In this document: piece by piece, positions 1 through 7,398 of the stretch
Layout of the letters: every line of letters begins with the position of its first letter
How positions within the stretch are numbered: the first letter of the stretch is position 1
Assembly: GCA_002377585.1 (NCBI GenBank)
Contig: DFQC01000003.1
Coordinates: forward strand, 1-24,423
Length of the DNA stretch: 24,423 bases
Source: Anaerolineales bacterium UBA3499
GTDB lineage: Bacteria > Chloroflexota > Anaerolineae > Anaerolineales > UBA11657
Reading direction: 5' to 3'
The notes under the pieces: model-generated
What the model was told of the DNA's origin: nothing
Seen by the model: the letters and a program-made list of their open reading frames with translations, nothing else
Databases searched by the model: none
Program-made: the position numbers and the translations under genes

Positions 1-233
1 TCCTTGAATTCAGCATATAGCTGTGCTGCTAGTGTCTTGTTGTGGGCTAATACAAGTGTTGATTTTTGTGTTTTCTCAATAACATTAGCTATCGTGTAAG
101 TCTTGCCAGTTCCTGTTGCGCCATGAAGTACTTGGTGGGCTAAACCAGTGTCAAGTCCTTTCACTAAATCTCTGATAGCCTCGGGTTGGTCGCCTGTAGG
201 CTGGTACGGAGCTGTAACTTTAAATTCTGGCAT
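1..233 (-). CDS. uvrB: UvrABC system protein B, N-terminal part (runs off the window)
   Basis: The first 77 codons, read from ATG at 233 to the window edge, give the characteristic UvrB N-terminus: an MPEFKVTAPYQPTGDQPEAI start, the Walker A motif GATGTGKT, then TLVLAHNKTLAAQLYAEF. UvrB is the helicase-like damage-verification subunit of nucleotide excision repair; it is loaded on DNA by UvrA and recruits UvrC. Only the start of the first ATPase domain is present, because the gene continues past base 1. There is no Shine-Dalgarno before the ATG; a perfect TATAAT (minus strand, 240-245) ends 6 nt before it, so the transcript is probably leaderless. It is divergent from miaA. The identification is secure from the near-invariant Q-motif and P-loop block. 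Confidence 0.95.
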   Translation of the reverse strand, partial: MPEFKVTAPYQPTGDQPEAIRDLVKGLDTGLAHQVLHGATGTGKTYTIANVIEKTQKSTLVLAHNKTLAAQLYAEFK

Positions 234-239
234 GAATTA

Positions 240-245
240 ATTATA
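240..245 (-). promoter_or_regulatory. -10 box of uvrB, leaderless arrangement
   Basis: On the minus strand a perfect TATAAT ends 6 nt before the uvrB ATG. The usual 6-7 nt from -10 to the transcription start would place the mRNA 5' end on the start codon. No convincing -35 is seen at 16-18 bp spacing. Confidence 0.6.
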
Positions 246-274
246 CCTGCGGCGCCCTAGAATAGTGTTGTCGA

Positions 275-283
275 TGATATGAT
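275..283 (+). promoter_or_regulatory. Extended -10 of miaA, leaderless arrangement
   Basis: TGATATGAT reads as an extended -10 (TGn plus TATGAT at 278-283). It ends 6 nt before ATG 290, the same geometry as uvrB on the other strand. No recognisable -35 and no ribosome binding site are present, so the message probably starts at or next to the start codon. Confidence 0.5.
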
Positions 284-289
284 AGACAT

Positions 290-1225
290 ATGATGTTAGA
301 AAAACCAATTTTGATAGTAATGGTTGGACCTACTGCTGTTGGAAAAACTGCGACTGCTATATCTTTGGCGGAACTGATAAGTGGAGAAATAGTGTCGGCA
401 GACTCTCGCTTACTGTATAAGGGTATGAATATTGGAACTGCTAAACCGACACATAAAGAGATGGGAAGGATTCCACACCATCTAGTTGATGTGACTACTC
501 CGGACAGGAGTTGGTCATTAGCTCAGTATAAAAACGCAGCAAATAATGTGATAAATGATATACAGCAAAGACGCAAGATACCACTGTTAGTCGGTGGGAC
601 TGGTCAATATGTGCGTGCAATTACAGAAGGTTGGGATATACCTCCTATTCCTAGGGACAACACTATACGTGACGAATTAGTGGAGTATGCCGAAAGGGAA
701 GGTTCTAGATCGTTACACACTAAATTAATGGAAATGGATCGAAAAGCTGCCGAAACAATCGATCCTCGTAACATACGGAGAATAATCCGTGCTCTGGAGG
801 TATGTATAAGTACCGGAAAGCCTTTTTCCCAATTGCGGACAAAAACTAAACCTAGTTATGACATTTTTGTGGTTGGATTGACTATGAAAAGAAGCGAACT
901 TTATATGCGAATTGATGCGCGTATTGATAGAATGTTTACTAGTGGTTGGGTGGAGGAAGTTAGTAGATTGATTAAACAAGGCTGTACATCGGATATGTCT
1001 AGCATGTCTGCTCTGGGTTATCGAGAGGTCATAGATTTTATTAATGGAGATATTGATTTTGCAGAAACTAAGCGTAGGATTCGGAAGGCGAGCCGTAGAC
1101 TCGTACGTCGACAGGCATCGTGGTTCTCAAAAAATGATATGACTATCAACTGGTATGAGATGAGAGATTTGTGTCTTGGAGAGTTGCATACTAATGTAAC
1201 AAATTGGATTCAGTCAATTTCATAG
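290..1225 (+). CDS. miaA: tRNA dimethylallyltransferase
   Basis: MiaA transfers the dimethylallyl group of DMAPP to N6 of A37 in tRNAs reading UNN codons, the first step towards ms2i6A. Visible motifs are the P-loop GPTAVGKT (residues 13-20), the catalytic DSRLLYKGMNIGTAKPT block (Asp38), HHLVDV, WSLAQY, GGTGQYV (102-108), the ALEV helix and GYREV near the C-terminus. The length of 311 aa is normal for the family. Two ATGs are adjacent (290 and 293) and cannot be separated; the -10 spacing favours 290 as a leaderless start. It is divergent from uvrB. The next gene on the same strand begins 77 bp downstream and is unrelated. Confidence is high. Confidence 0.96.
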   Translation: MMLEKPILIVMVGPTAVGKTATAISLAELISGEIVSADSRLLYKGMNIGTAKPTHKEMGRIPHHLVDVTTPDRSWSLAQYKNAANNVINDIQQRRKIPLLVGGTGQYVRAITEGWDIPPIPRDNTIRDELVEYAEREGSRSLHTKLMEMDRKAAETIDPRNIRRIIRALEVCISTGKPFSQLRTKTKPSYDIFVVGLTMKRSELYMRIDARIDRMFTSGWVEEVSRLIKQGCTSDMSSMSALGYREVIDFINGDIDFAETKRRIRKASRRLVRRQASWFSKNDMTINWYEMRDLCLGELHTNVTNWIQSIS

Positions 1226-1302
1226 AATTAGGTTAAGTGGTAGTATGATTGCGATGGTCTCGCTGTTTTCTGTGCTGGCTAGTTGGGAAATTGAGAAGTG
1301 TA

Positions 1303-4300
1303 ATGAAATTAAATTGCAAATTACTTACTAAATCAGTTGGTATCTTGACAATAATTGTTTGTATAAGTCGTGGTGTGGGAGCTGCTTCCAATCGGACGCA
1401 AATTCAAGACATAATGGCTGTACTTACTCCAGAACAGAAAGTGGGCCAGTTGTTTTTGGTTGGATTTGATGGCATCGATATTTCCAATGAGACATCAATT
1501 CACAAGCTCATTTATGATTATCGAGTTGGTGGAGCTATGCTGATGGCGGAAAATGATAATTTTACTGATAAAGACGATATGGTTTTGTCTACATCGAAAT
1601 TAACAAAAGGTCTCCAGAGAATAGCGTGGCAAAAAGTTAATCAGGAATCACAAGAGGCGATTGGACTGCCTTCAACAGGTAACAGTAGCAGTGGTTACCT
1701 GCCACTGCTGATTGGCACTAAGTACAATCAAAATCTAGGTGAGAATATCAATACGGGTGGAGGGTTTACGCGTATACCTGAACCAATGGCAGTAGGTGCT
1801 ACATGGGATACAAACCTTGCACTTTCAATGGGTGAGATAGCTGGTTCTGAATTGAGTGCACTTGGCATCAATTTGTATGTGGGTCCTAGATTGGATGTTG
1901 CGGACTCTCGAGTGGGAACCAGTACTGGTGGTACGGGATTAGATACATTCGGGGGTAATCCTTACTGGGTGGGCAAAATGATTCGTTCATTTATTGTTGG
2001 TGTGCATAGAGGCAGTAGTGGACGTATTGCGTTTGTAGGAGAATCTTTTCCTGGTTTGGGTGGTGCTGATAGTGGTAGTGGAATGAATGTTCCTGTTGTG
2101 AACAAGCCTTTGCAAGAGTTGGTTGCAGTCGACTTGGCGCCTTACCGGACCGTTACTAGATTGCCTTACGGATCAGAAGAAACTATTGATGTATTAATGC
2201 CTGCACAAGCCAGATATTCTGCATGGCAAGGGTCATTGTCTATAGACACACGACCCTTTGGGTTGGACTCTGGAGCTATGGCTGAGTTGTTTAACATGCA
2301 AGAGTTTTACGATTGGCGTGAACAGGGCGGACTGATTATGAGTTCAGCCTTAGGGAGGGAAGGAGTAAGGAGATTTTATGATCCTACTGACAAAACTTTC
2401 CCGGCATTCGAAATTGCTCGAGATGCATTTTTAGCTGGTAATGACATATTGTTTTTAGATGACTTTGTTTTCGATAGATCGGAAGATCAGTTTGCTACGG
2501 TCGTATCTACTATTGAATTATTCGTCCGTAAATATCGTGAGGATACTGCATTTGCTGAGAGGGTGGACAGTGCTGTAGAACGTATTATTGCTATTAAATT
2601 ACGTTTATATGACAAAGATATGTCAATCATTAATGTCACTGAAGGTTCGTTGTTATTTGGGGTTGAAATAGAAGAGGGAAAAGTATTTCAGGTTGCACAG
2701 AAGGCTGTTACGTTGTTAAGTCCATCTAAAGCTGAGTTTGTTAGTCGCGTTCCTCGCGGCCCATCTGCTCTCGACAGAATTGTGATTTTTACAGATTCTC
2801 GTACTTTCAGTACATGTAGTATATGCAAAGAACAAGTGAGACCGCCGGTACAATCATTGGAGAAAGCGATTGAGCGATTGTATGGATTTGGAGGAATTAG
2901 TCAAAATAGCACATTGGAACTATTTAGCTTTAGTTTAGCTGATTTGACTAAATATGTCGCAGATGTAAATATTTCATCTGACGAGTCGTCACTGGCAAAT
3001 AGTGACAGAACTAATAGTGATGATAGCTTATCTGATTCTCAGATATCTAGTGAGATTGAGAGTGCACTTGTTGGGGCGGATTGGCTAGTTTTTGCAGTTG
3101 GTGAGCCCGAAAAAGGTGTTGATAGAAGTGCGCTAGATCTATTGTTAACCGAACGACCAGATTTGTTATCTGACAAAAAAGTTATAGTATTCGCTACGGG
3201 TGCACCGTATTATCTTGATGCTACAGCTGTATCGCAATTTACAGCCTATTATGGATTATATGGTGATAGTAGTCCATTTATCGAAGTTGCAGCGCGAGTC
3301 CTATTTCAAGAAATAGTTCCACATGAAGCTCCTCCAATATCAATTGATGCGGTGTCTTATGATTTGCAGGCAAATTTATCACCTGACCCTACACAAACTT
3401 TTGTCGTGGTGCCTATAGTTGATATTGGTGAGGCAGACATTGCTGACAATGCGCTAGTGAACAACTCTTCTGATGAGTCTGCTGATTCGATTAGTGGCCT
3501 ACCAACTCCTGATGCTGTAGTAAAGGAAATTATGCAAGGAAGTACGGTGAATCTTCAAACTAGTAAATTGGTGGATCACAATTTAAAGAATGTTCCTGAT
3601 GGTACTATCGTGGAGTTTGACGCGTCTTATCTTGCTGAAGGGGGTATTACTGAAACTTTTGCTGTGGCCAAAACCGTTGCTGGGGTTGCAAATGGAACAT
3701 TAGTAGTAGATAGAATGGGTTTGGTTGAAATTAGAGCACGAAGTGGTGATGCCATTTCAGATGCATTACAGTTTGATGTGTTATTGGACTCTGATAATTT
3801 GGCAGATGATGATGCATTGAAATCGGAGGGGACTTTGGAGGTTGCCATACTTGAGACTACTAGTCCTACGGAGGCTACATCTACGAGCGATATATTGACA
3901 GAAGTTGTTGTAGTTAATACTGCAGTTCCTGATTCTGTCAGAGAAGTGATTACAGTAATTGACAACAATGACGCACTGGAGGACAGTGTTCATATCGATC
4001 CTCGCGATCTTATGTCAGCAATACTAGCTATGATTGTAATTAGTGCTATAGGATGGAGTGTTGCTAGTATGCGGGGTATGGCACCATTACTGAAATCCAG
4101 AGTGCGATTGATATTGTTTGTGACAGTGGGCGTATGGACTGGGTATGATTACTACGCCCTAAAATTACCGGTTCCTGAATTGTTGTTGAATTTTGTGGGA
4201 TTAGCACCGGCTCTGTTGGCATGGGCGGGTGGTTTTGTGGGGCTATTGGTTGGTACTATTACTCCCGGCGAGTTGTCGTTTGATAGTATTAGATCAAGGA

Positions 4301-4332
4301 TGTTAGGCAGTAAACGTAGTGATGACAGCTAG
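1303..4332 (+). CDS. Exported, membrane-anchored GH3-family protein, probably catalytically inactive
   Basis: Start ATG 1303 gives 1009 aa with a signal peptide (Lys-rich start, hydrophobic GILTIIVCIS, small residues GVGAAS); an upstream in-frame TTG at 1249 would bury this signal, so it is rejected. Residues about 35-435 follow the beta-N-acetylhexosaminidase type of glycoside hydrolase family 3: a KVGQLFLVGFDG start, then LYVGPRLDV, FPGLG, and a late AGNDILFL strand. The KHFPGHG signature is changed to ESFPGLG (about 247-253), and the nucleophile motif, normally T/S-D-A/D-L, is SSAL (Ser348 for Asp). Next come an alpha/beta GH3-C-like region, a Ser/Asp-rich linker, an Ig-like segment (about 750-835) and three TM helices (about 903-922, 934-953, 959-985). 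The likely role is binding of glycan or muropeptide at the cell surface rather than hydrolysis (inference). The 3' end overlaps the convergent kinase gene by 30 bp. Confidence 0.8.
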   Translation: MKLNCKLLTKSVGILTIIVCISRGVGAASNRTQIQDIMAVLTPEQKVGQLFLVGFDGIDISNETSIHKLIYDYRVGGAMLMAENDNFTDKDDMVLSTSKLTKGLQRIAWQKVNQESQEAIGLPSTGNSSSGYLPLLIGTKYNQNLGENINTGGGFTRIPEPMAVGATWDTNLALSMGEIAGSELSALGINLYVGPRLDVADSRVGTSTGGTGLDTFGGNPYWVGKMIRSFIVGVHRGSSGRIAFVGESFPGLGGADSGSGMNVPVVNKPLQELVAVDLAPYRTVTRLPYGSEETIDVLMPAQARYSAWQGSLSIDTRPFGLDSGAMAELFNMQEFYDWREQGGLIMSSALGREGVRRFYDPTDKTFPAFEIARDAFLAGNDILFLDDFVFDRSEDQFATVVSTIELFVRKYREDTAFAERVDSAVERIIAIKLRLYDKDMSIINVTEGSLLFGVEIEEGKVFQVAQKAVTLLSPSKAEFVSRVPRGPSALDRIVIFTDSRTFSTCSICKEQVRPPVQSLEKAIERLYGFGGISQNSTLELFSFSLADLTKYVADVNISSDESSLANSDRTNSDDSLSDSQISSEIESALVGADWLVFAVGEPEKGVDRSALDLLLTERPDLLSDKKVIVFATGAPYYLDATAVSQFTAYYGLYGDSSPFIEVAARVLFQEIVPHEAPPISIDAVSYDLQANLSPDPTQTFVVVPIVDIGEADIADNALVNNSSDESADSISGLPTPDAVVKEIMQGSTVNLQTSKLVDHNLKNVPDGTIVEFDASYLAEGGITETFAVAKTVAGVANGTLVVDRMGLVEIRARSGDAISDALQFDVLLDSDNLADDDALKSEGTLEVAILETTSPTEATSTSDILTEVVVVNTAVPDSVREVITVIDNNDALEDSVHIDPRDLMSAILAMIVISAIGWSVASMRGMAPLLKSRVRLILFVTVGVWTGYDYYALKLPVPELLLNFVGLAPALLAWAGGFVGLLVGTITPGELSFDSIRSRMLGSKRSDDS

Positions 4333-5295
4333 AATAATTAATAGCGTTGATACTATAGCCAGGTCACGGTGTAATGGGTCTGCTAGGGCATGTTGGACCC
4401 ATTCTTTAGATGTTTCAGGCATATATTCTGGTATACCTTGGGCGTCCGGGAAAATCCCTTCAAATAGAGCCGATTGGAAGGCGTTTGTTGTAGCTGGCCT
4501 ATCTTCTGGGTGAAGGGACAGGGCCCAGTGTATTGCTCTTTCTGTGCGGGGGCTTACATTAGGATTTATGGTTCGGATTGCAGTCATGCTGTCTGCATGC
4601 AAAAAGCGAATTTTTGCCTCTGGTGGAGGTTGATTGGTCAGAAGATGGTAAAGTGTGCATCCAAGTGAATATACGTCAGACCTAAGGTCAGTATGTCCCG
4701 CATCTCCCCCATATTGCTCTATTGGTGTGTAGTGGATTGTGCCGCGACCCTGTACTATTGTTACAGTTCTTTCTTCGGGTGTCATAACTTTGACTAGTCC
4801 GAAATCGACTAGTTTGATTATCCCAGCAGTGTTTACCTTTATGTTGCTAGGTTTTATGTCTCTATGAACGACGGGTGGGTCTTGCAAATGTAGGTATTCA
4901 AGCGCCTGTAGTATCTGGTGTGTCCATAGTAGTATTTGATTTTCGTCTAGGAATGATCCTGGGGTTTGAGATTCAATCTTTTGTAGAAGGTCTTCTCCGT
5001 CGACATAGTCCATGATAAGAATGTCAGTATCCTCGTCTGTGAAAAAGTCTGATACTTTAGGTAAATTAGGGTGATCAAGTCTTGCAAGTATTGATGCCTC
5101 TCGATGAAATTGGGTGCGCGATTGCAGTTGATGATCGGGAGTTTCTGAATGGTCCCTTACAATTTCTTTTACTGCACAAATACGACCCTCTAGTCGGTTG
5201 TCGGCAGCTAACCAGATGGACCCCATACCACCTTTCCCTATAGATTGCTCGATTAGGTACCGGTCTTTTAAAGTGTTTCCAATTGAGATAGACAT
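4303..5295 (-). CDS. Tail-anchored eukaryotic-like Ser/Thr protein kinase
   Basis: A complete Hanks-type kinase domain occupies about residues 10-280 of 330: Gly loop IGKGGMGSIW (19-28), ATP-binding Lys43 in AVKEI, Glu66, catalytic HRDIKPSN (Asp146, Asn151), DFG (164-166), PIEQ in the APE position, SDVYSLGCTLYHLL and HPEDRP. All catalytic residues are present, so it should be active. A single hydrophobic helix (311-328) ends two residues from the C-terminus, so it is a tail-anchored protein with a cytosolic kinase and no extracellular sensor such as PASTA repeats. The cue must reach it through another protein or its short juxtamembrane segment. It is divergent from the FHA-winged-helix regulator (84 bp between starts) and convergent with the GH3-like gene. 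Start ATG 5295 leaves 8 residues before the usual DRY entry to the kinase fold. Confidence 0.92.
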   Translation of the reverse strand: MSISIGNTLKDRYLIEQSIGKGGMGSIWLAADNRLEGRICAVKEIVRDHSETPDHQLQSRTQFHREASILARLDHPNLPKVSDFFTDEDTDILIMDYVDGEDLLQKIESQTPGSFLDENQILLWTHQILQALEYLHLQDPPVVHRDIKPSNIKVNTAGIIKLVDFGLVKVMTPEERTVTIVQGRGTIHYTPIEQYGGDAGHTDLRSDVYSLGCTLYHLLTNQPPPEAKIRFLHADSMTAIRTINPNVSPRTERAIHWALSLHPEDRPATTNAFQSALFEGIFPDAQGIPEYMPETSKEWVQHALADPLHRDLAIVSTLLIILAVITTFTA

Positions 5296-5379
5296 GTCTA
5301 ATGCATTAGTATATGTATAATAGGCATATTGTGTACAGAATTATACCGCTAGGTTGTTTTGAGTACGGGAGGTTAATAG
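5296..5379. promoter_or_regulatory. Divergent promoter region of kinase and FHA regulator
   Basis: In these 84 bp the minus strand carries TATACT (5308-5313), 12 nt before the kinase ATG, which would give a leader of about 5 nt. The plus strand carries TATAAT (5316-5321), 58 nt before the FHA gene, which has its own strong GGGAGG site (5367-5372). The two -10 boxes are separated by only 2 bp, so RNA polymerase cannot occupy both at once. No clear -35 boxes were seen. Confidence 0.4.
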
Positions 5380-6027
5380 ATGATGGCTGATATATCCCCT
5401 GTATTAATCGCCCAGTCAGGTCCGCTTCGTGGACAACGATGGGTTTTATCTGAAAGCAAGCTGACTATTGGACGAGACTCGGATTGTGACATTGTTGTAG
5501 CTGATAACACTGTGTCTCGTAAGCACGCTGTAATTACTAAGCGTGATAGTGATTGGGTAATAGAAGATACTTCTAAGAATGGAACTTATGTTAATGAAAA
5601 ATCTGTAGAAGGGACAATAAAGTTAAATGACGGTGATTTTGTGGCAATAGCTACAGCTGTACAAATAGCATTTGTTGGCTCGGATGCTACGGTGCCGTTG
5701 AATATTGCTTATTCACAAGAGAGACGTATGCAGTTGGATGTGCAGTCTAGACGAGTTTGGTGTGGAGGTAAGGAATTATTGCCATTGTTGTCAAGACCAC
5801 AGTATAGGTTGTTAGTATTGTTGTATGCGAATATTGGCGATGTGTGTACTCGGGATGAGGTTGTTGAGGCTGTATGGCCTGATGTGTTGGGAGAAGGCGT
5901 GACTGAACAGTCGATAGATGCATTAGTACATAGATTGCGAGACAGATTAGATGAATGTGATCCAGAACATCAATATGTAGAAACTGTAAGAGGACATGGA
6001 TTTAGACTAAATAACCCCGTATTGTGA
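5380..6027 (+). CDS. FHA-domain / OmpR-type winged-helix transcriptional regulator
   Basis: Residues about 8-100 form a forkhead-associated domain with all the phosphothreonine-contact motifs: TIGRDSDCDI (Arg32), SRKH (46-49) and NGTYVN (67-72). Residues about 118-211 form an OmpR/PhoB-type winged helix: LSRPQYRLLVLL, DEVVEAVWP, a recognition helix around SIDALVHRLRDRL, and the wing YVETVRGHGFRL. Mycobacterial EmbR has FHA and winged helix in the opposite order with a BTAD domain between; here FHA is N-terminal, in the place of a receiver domain. The inferred role is DNA binding controlled by docking of a Thr-phosphorylated partner, most simply the divergent kinase. GGGAGG lies 7 nt before ATG 5380 (10 nt before the adjacent ATG 5383). 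The 3' end faces the CpXC gene across 13 bp. Confidence 0.9.
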   Translation: MMADISPVLIAQSGPLRGQRWVLSESKLTIGRDSDCDIVVADNTVSRKHAVITKRDSDWVIEDTSKNGTYVNEKSVEGTIKLNDGDFVAIATAVQIAFVGSDATVPLNIAYSQERRMQLDVQSRRVWCGGKELLPLLSRPQYRLLVLLYANIGDVCTRDEVVEAVWPDVLGEGVTEQSIDALVHRLRDRLDECDPEHQYVETVRGHGFRLNNPVL

Positions 6028-6040
6028 GAATTACATTTGT

Positions 6041-7390
6041 TTATTGAATACCCAGTTCGTCTTTAACAATTGGAATGTAGTCGAGCAGTTTTGATGCTAA
6101 TTCAGTTTGTTGATCAGATTGTAATTGGTCGGCTACAGTTTTCATAATTTCTAGGATATCTTTATCGAACTCATTAGATCTAGCTTTAGCCATTTCTATG
6201 ACTTCTTCTCTTGTGTTAAGAGCTAGTAATTCATTGATGAACCTTAGTTGGGGTGGTGCATGTTGGTGTAGTACCTCAAACAACCATGCTTGAATTTGTA
6301 GTAGGTTAGTCTCTTCATCCTTGTTGCCAGCAGATTGCGCATTTTCTATGTGTTGTTGGAGTAACAACATTATGGATTGGTCTATATCTTTAACGTGTTC
6401 CTCTATTTTTGCTTTTGGGTTATCCGATTTAATGATTGATGCAAGTATTGATTGAGCAGCTTCAGCTTTTTGTTGGGAGGCTTGGTCAATCTTTTGAATA
6501 GTTTCTAGTATCAAAGATCGTATATGCTTCAATTTGGGTTGGTCTTCTGGAGTGCTATTTTCTAATCGATCGGTTAGTAGTATGAAAAACTCATAATCTG
6601 CTGCAGGACGTGCTAGTGTAACCAGACATGTTATGTGTGTGTCATCGGGGGCACTTAATATTAGATCGAGAAAGTTCTCGCGTGTTAGTTTGGAACCGAT
6701 AGATTCTAGATCAGCAGCTGACTTTTGCAAGGCAGTAGCATATTCTTGGGAACGTTTCCCAAAAGTTGAGTGAGATAGTAGTTGTTGTTCAAGTTGCTCT
6801 AATATGTCTGTTTGTGAATCTGGCTGATCAGAAGGTTGCGATTGCTTTATTGCGGAGAGTAGCTGAAAAAAGAGATCATCCAGTTCTTCGTCTCGTTCTT
6901 TAATCAAGTCAGGAAGCATGTCGGCGGGTGTCGAGATTAGGGTTTTTATGAGCTCCATTTTGGATCTTTGCTGCTCAATCATTTCGTTGGTTATGCCATC
7001 TTCATTTAGTATGGTTGTTCTCATGCTTTCGATTGAAAACATTTCTTTTGGTTGTAGTAAATAGGCTTTACGTTTGTCCGAAGGTATTCGATTTACAATT
7101 GTTCTAGTTAGTGCACCAAATAATTGTTCTTTGTCTGGCAAGGGTATGTTTAGTTCGGCAGGAGTATATGTTAGTAGGAGCTCTTTCTCTGGGTCGTGGT
7201 AAATTATAGGTGTTGTGGCCATACCGTGGAATGAACACAGTGGACAGTCAATAATATTAATGTTTCCAGATAGTAAACGTTGTTTGATGTCTTTGTCTAC
7301 TGCTACGTCAAGTATCTGGTCTATGTCCACAGTTATGCGTTGTTTGCAACGTGGACAGTTAACTAGTGAATTTGAGCCAAGTAATGCCAT
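6041..7390 (-). CDS. CpXC zinc-ribbon domain protein, alpha-helical C-terminus
   Basis: The N-terminal region carries two Cys-Pro-X-Cys pairs, NCPRC (Cys12, Cys15) and DCPLC (Cys49, Cys52), the hallmark of the CpXC domain, which probably binds one zinc ion. The domain extends to about residue 150. The remaining 300 residues are predicted almost entirely alpha-helical, rich in Gln, Glu, Leu and Lys, with no membrane segment; they look like a scaffold or interaction domain. The molecular function of the family is unknown. It starts 8 bp after the histidine kinase gene on the same strand, behind an AAGGTGA ribosome site, so the two are very likely co-transcribed and this protein may serve the kinase's pathway. 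I recognise only the N-terminal domain. Confidence 0.8.
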   Translation of the reverse strand: MALLGSNSLVNCPRCKQRITVDIDQILDVAVDKDIKQRLLSGNINIIDCPLCSFHGMATTPIIYHDPEKELLLTYTPAELNIPLPDKEQLFGALTRTIVNRIPSDKRKAYLLQPKEMFSIESMRTTILNEDGITNEMIEQQRSKMELIKTLISTPADMLPDLIKERDEELDDLFFQLLSAIKQSQPSDQPDSQTDILEQLEQQLLSHSTFGKRSQEYATALQKSAADLESIGSKLTRENFLDLILSAPDDTHITCLVTLARPAADYEFFILLTDRLENSTPEDQPKLKHIRSLILETIQKIDQASQQKAEAAQSILASIIKSDNPKAKIEEHVKDIDQSIMLLLQQHIENAQSAGNKDEETNLLQIQAWLFEVLHQHAPPQLRFINELLALNTREEVIEMAKARSNEFDKDILEIMKTVADQLQSDQQTELASKLLDYIPIVKDELGIQ

Positions 7391-7398
7391 GTGTCACC

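Noticed and set aside
1249..1302. In-frame TTG 1249 as start of the GH3-like protein
   Set aside because: It adds 18 residues rich in Cys and Trp ahead of a clean signal peptide that begins at ATG 1303.
3627..3968. 113-codon minus-strand frame
   Set aside because: It is antisense to the GH3-like gene; its Ser/Thr/Val-rich content mirrors the Glu/Thr-rich coding strand.
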